A DNA stretch of 53,086 nt, from the NCBI RefSeq assembly GCF_001513965.1, contig NZ_KQ948017.1, positions 482,565 through 535,650 on the forward strand. Direction: 5' to 3'. The notes under the pieces are model-generated. The model saw nothing but the letters and a program-made list of their open reading frames with translations. It was not told where the DNA came from and made no database searches. The stretch's first letter is position 1; each line of letters opens with the position of its first letter. A program made the position numbers and the translations under genes. This DNA comes from Streptomyces cellostaticus (GTDB lineage Bacteria > Actinomycetota > Actinomycetes > Streptomycetales > Streptomycetaceae). Shown here one piece after another: positions 50,653-53,086 of this stretch.

Positions 50653-51375
50653 ATGGAACTCACCCGGGCCGAGGCCCGTCGCCGCGCCGCCCGCACCGAC
50701 TGGACCGCGCTCATGGCCGGACTGGACGAGGACGGCAGCGCACCCACCGGCCCCCTGCTGACGCCCGGCGAGTGCGCCGAGCTTGCCGCCCTCTACGACG
50801 AGCCGGAGCTGTTCCGCACCACTGTCGACCTGGCCCGGCACCGGTTCGGGTCCGGCGCGTACCGCTACTTCACGCACGACCTGCCCGCCCCCGTGGCCGC
50901 GCTGCGCGCCGCCCTCTACCCGCATCTGCTCCCCGTCGCCCGCGACTGGGCGGCCCGCCTGGGCCGCCCGGCGCCCTGGCCGGACTCCCTGGACGCGTGG
51001 CTCGAGCGGTGCCACGCGGCCGGTCAGGACCGGTCGGCGCAGATCCTGCTCAGCCACGGTCCGGGCGACTGGAACGCCCTGCACCGGGACGTGTTCGGCG
51101 AGCTGGTCTTCCCGCTCCAGGTGGTGATCGCCCTGGACACGTACGGCACCGACTACACCGGCGGCGAGTTCCTGATGGTGGAACAGAGGCCGCGCGCCCA
51201 GTCCCGAGGGTCCGCGAGTGTCCTGCGGCAGGGGCACGGCCTGGTGTTCACGACCCGGGACCGCCCGGTACGGACGCGCCGCGGCTGGTCGGCCGGGGCG
51301 ATGCGGCACGGAGTGAGCACCGTACGGTCCGGGCGGCGCCGCACGCTGGGGCTGGTGTTCCACGACGCCGCCTGA
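50653..51375 (+). CDS. 2-oxoglutarate/Fe(II) oxygenase, likely alkylation-repair associated
   Basis: 240-aa Fe(II)/2OG dioxygenase. Metal ligands are H144-x-D146 (ALHRDVFGEL) and a distal His219 (GAMRHGVSTV), followed by the 2OG-binding Arg region VRSGRRRTLGLVFHDA. The segment GGEFLMVEQRPRAQSR is conserved among actinobacterial relatives. Operon position behind ogt suggests AlkB-like oxidative dealkylation of DNA or RNA, but the substrate is not proven. ATG with GAAGGAGGAG upstream. Confidence 0.88.
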   Translation: MELTRAEARRRAARTDWTALMAGLDEDGSAPTGPLLTPGECAELAALYDEPELFRTTVDLARHRFGSGAYRYFTHDLPAPVAALRAALYPHLLPVARDWAARLGRPAPWPDSLDAWLERCHAAGQDRSAQILLSHGPGDWNALHRDVFGELVFPLQVVIALDTYGTDYTGGEFLMVEQRPRAQSRGSASVLRQGHGLVFTTRDRPVRTRRGWSAGAMRHGVSTVRSGRRRTLGLVFHDAA

Positions 51376-51472
51376 CGCGGGCGGGCCCGCACGGCCCTGC
51401 CACACCCGACACCATGGGACGCGCCGTCCCAGATCCATCAGATATCAGCGCAAAACGTGTCTTATTTCCCTC

Positions 51473-53050
51473 ATGCACTCACTTTCGCGGCGTAGCCTGC
51501 TCCGTGCCCCGATTGCTGCCGTCGGCACGGGACTCCTGCCTGCCTGCACCGACTACGGCGCCCACGCCCGCTCCGGCCCCGCGGGCATGGCGGACGGCGG
51601 GGGCTTCGTTCCCCCGGGGCCCCCTGGATATGTCGACCCGTCGGGTCCGGAGGTCCGCGCCGCCGAGCGCGCACGCGGCTCCGGCCCCGTACGCATGCTC
51701 AGGTTCACCGCCGCCGAGAGCACGCTGGACCTGGGCGGACGGCAGGTTCGGTCCTGGGCCTACCAGGAGGCGCTGCCCGGGCCGCTGGTGCGCATCACCG
51801 CCGGAGACGTCCTCAGCCTCACTCTCGCCAACCGGCTGCCCACCACGACCACACTCCACTCCCACGGCATCAGGATGCGCTGCGACATGGACGGCGCCCC
51901 GGGCCTGACCCAGCAGGCCGTCGCTCCCGGAGCCGACTTCACCTACCGCTTCACCGTCGCCCATCCGGGCACCTATCTGTTCCACTCCCACGTCGGACTC
52001 CAGCCCGACCGCGGTCTGTACGCCCCGCTCGTCGTCGACGACCCGAGGGAACCCCTCGCCTACGACCACGAATGGATCATCGTCCTGGACGACTGGGTCG
52101 ACGGCGTGGACGGCTCCACCCCCGACCGGGTGCTCGGCCAGCTCAAGCCCGGCGGGGGCATGAGCATGGGAAGCATGGCCATGGGCGCCGGAGACAACCG
52201 GCCGGCCGGCCCCTCCCGTGTGCTGCGCAACTCCCACAGCCGCATGCTCCACGGGGAAGGGGGCAGCGTCGCCTATCCCTACTACCTGGTCAACGGCCGT
52301 ACGGCCAGCCATCCCCGCGTGTTCCGGTGCCGGCCCGGCGAGCGCATCCGGATGCGGATCATCAACGCCGGCTCCGACACCGCCTTCCGTGTGGCGCTGG
52401 GCGGCCACACCATGACCGTCACGCACACCGACGGCTATCCCGTGGAGCCCCAGGAGACCGACGCCCTCCTCATCGGCATGGCCGAGCGGTACGACGTCCT
52501 CGTCACCGCCGAGGACGGTGTCTTCCCCTTCGTGGCGCTCGCCGAGGGCAAGAACGCCCGGGGCCTCGCCGTCCTGCGCACCGACAGCGGGAGAAGCATG
52601 CCCCCCGCCAACGTCCACCCGGACGAACTCGACGGGAAGGTCATCCCTGCCCGTCGCCTCGTTCCGGACGACTCCGTCGCCCTCGACGACAGCGACATCG
52701 ACCGCGAGATGCGCATCAAGGTCACCGGCACCATGACGAAGTACGACTGGGGCTTCGACCACCATCCCTACGACGTGCGCCAGCGCCACCCGGTGCGCGC
52801 CGGTGAGCGGGTGCGGCTCACCCTCATCAACGCCACGGACATGTGGCACCCCCTGCACCTGCACGGCCACACCTTCGCCGTCACCGGACTGGACGGCGTC
52901 GGCGCGCGCAAGGACACCGCCCTGGTCCTCCCCCACCGCAAACTGGTGGTCGACTTCGACGCCGACAACCCCGGCCTGTGGATGCTCCACTGCCACAACC
53001 AGTACCACTCGGAGAGCGGGATGATGACCATCCTCGGGTACCGCAAATGA
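51473..53050 (+). CDS. Multicopper oxidase (Tat-exported, probable lipoprotein)
   Basis: 525 aa. N-terminus MHSLSRRSLLRAPIAAVG has a twin-arginine motif, followed by LLPAC, a lipobox that would lipidate Cys25. Three cupredoxin domains with the copper motifs TTLHSHGIRM, TYLFHSHVGL, WHPLHLHGHTFAVTG and WMLHCHNQYHSESGM, which supply type 1, 2 and 3 copper sites. A Met-rich loop (GGGMSMGSMAMG, about 225-236) resembles the Cu-binding loops of CueO-like cuprous oxidases. Likely copper detoxification or phenol oxidation at the cell surface. ATG at 51473. Confidence 0.93.
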   Translation: MHSLSRRSLLRAPIAAVGTGLLPACTDYGAHARSGPAGMADGGGFVPPGPPGYVDPSGPEVRAAERARGSGPVRMLRFTAAESTLDLGGRQVRSWAYQEALPGPLVRITAGDVLSLTLANRLPTTTTLHSHGIRMRCDMDGAPGLTQQAVAPGADFTYRFTVAHPGTYLFHSHVGLQPDRGLYAPLVVDDPREPLAYDHEWIIVLDDWVDGVDGSTPDRVLGQLKPGGGMSMGSMAMGAGDNRPAGPSRVLRNSHSRMLHGEGGSVAYPYYLVNGRTASHPRVFRCRPGERIRMRIINAGSDTAFRVALGGHTMTVTHTDGYPVEPQETDALLIGMAERYDVLVTAEDGVFPFVALAEGKNARGLAVLRTDSGRSMPPANVHPDELDGKVIPARRLVPDDSVALDDSDIDREMRIKVTGTMTKYDWGFDHHPYDVRQRHPVRAGERVRLTLINATDMWHPLHLHGHTFAVTGLDGVGARKDTALVLPHRKLVVDFDADNPGLWMLHCHNQYHSESGMMTILGYRK

Positions 53051-53086
53051 CCGGGTGATCCGGCGGGGGAGCCCCGGGGGAGCTAG

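Overview
This window is very GC-rich, with strong third-position GC bias, frequent GTG starts and many 4-bp ATGA/GTGA gene overlaps. Gene content is typical of Streptomyces: a SapB/AmfS-type ram cluster, a subtilisin inhibitor, a streptogrisin-like protease and SpoIIE-type phosphatases. No rRNA, tRNA or CRISPR was seen. All functional calls come from reading the translated sequence; no database search was run.

Layout. (1) 1-1013: N-terminal part of an Otr(A)-like tetracycline ribosomal-protection GTPase (minus strand, runs off the window), with a glycine-rich insert. (2) 1267-9488: a seven-gene molybdenum hydroxylase operon of the form II 'CO dehydrogenase' type in the order S-L-M-D-E-XdhC-G. 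(3) 9370-13333: a decayed aminoglycoside phosphotransferase, a GNAT acetyltransferase, a phosphoesterase, and marR followed by a wrecked drug-efflux MFS gene and an isochorismatase-like hydrolase. (4) 13487-17247: a second-copy terminal oxidase pair ctaD-ctaF, converging on a stand-alone cytochrome bc1 b subunit (qcrB) and a small partner. (5) 17329-29835: a complete class III lanthipeptide (SapB-like) cluster ramC-ramS-ramA-ramB with convergent ramR. It is bracketed by two SpoIIE phosphatases, each divergent from the nearest ram gene. (6) 29972-32051: secreted S1 protease and hotdog thioesterase. (7) 32505-38709: a second peptide-export system. It has a 71-aa double-glycine precursor, an HlyD-like adaptor, a C39 peptidase-ABC transporter and a second large ABC transporter of the NHLM type, with no modification enzyme visible. 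(8) 38830-41229: SRPBCC protein, operators, a second decayed MFS gene, an ICMT-like methyltransferase and an SSI-type protease inhibitor. (9) 41565-46631: a conserved hypothetical, NCS1 permease plus cyclase-family hydrolase, alpha/beta hydrolase and an FMN alpha-hydroxy-acid oxidase. (10) 47153-53050: a zinc-finger/ricin membrane protein, a Fic/Doc-like toxin-antitoxin pair, Ogt plus 2OG-Fe(II) oxygenase, and a Tat/lipoprotein multicopper oxidase.

Two themes stand out. First, secreted peptides: the ram cluster and the NHLM cassette lie about 6 kb apart, with a secreted protease and a protease inhibitor nearby. ramR carries the only in-frame TTA codon I noticed, which suggests bldA control of the SapB-like pathway. 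Second, decay and low-complexity DNA: three resistance-type genes are broken, short palindromic G5/C5 elements sit in or beside them, and proline- or glycine-rich repeat tracts have grown inside otr(A), coxE and ramB and in the 46.7-47.1 kb intergenic region.
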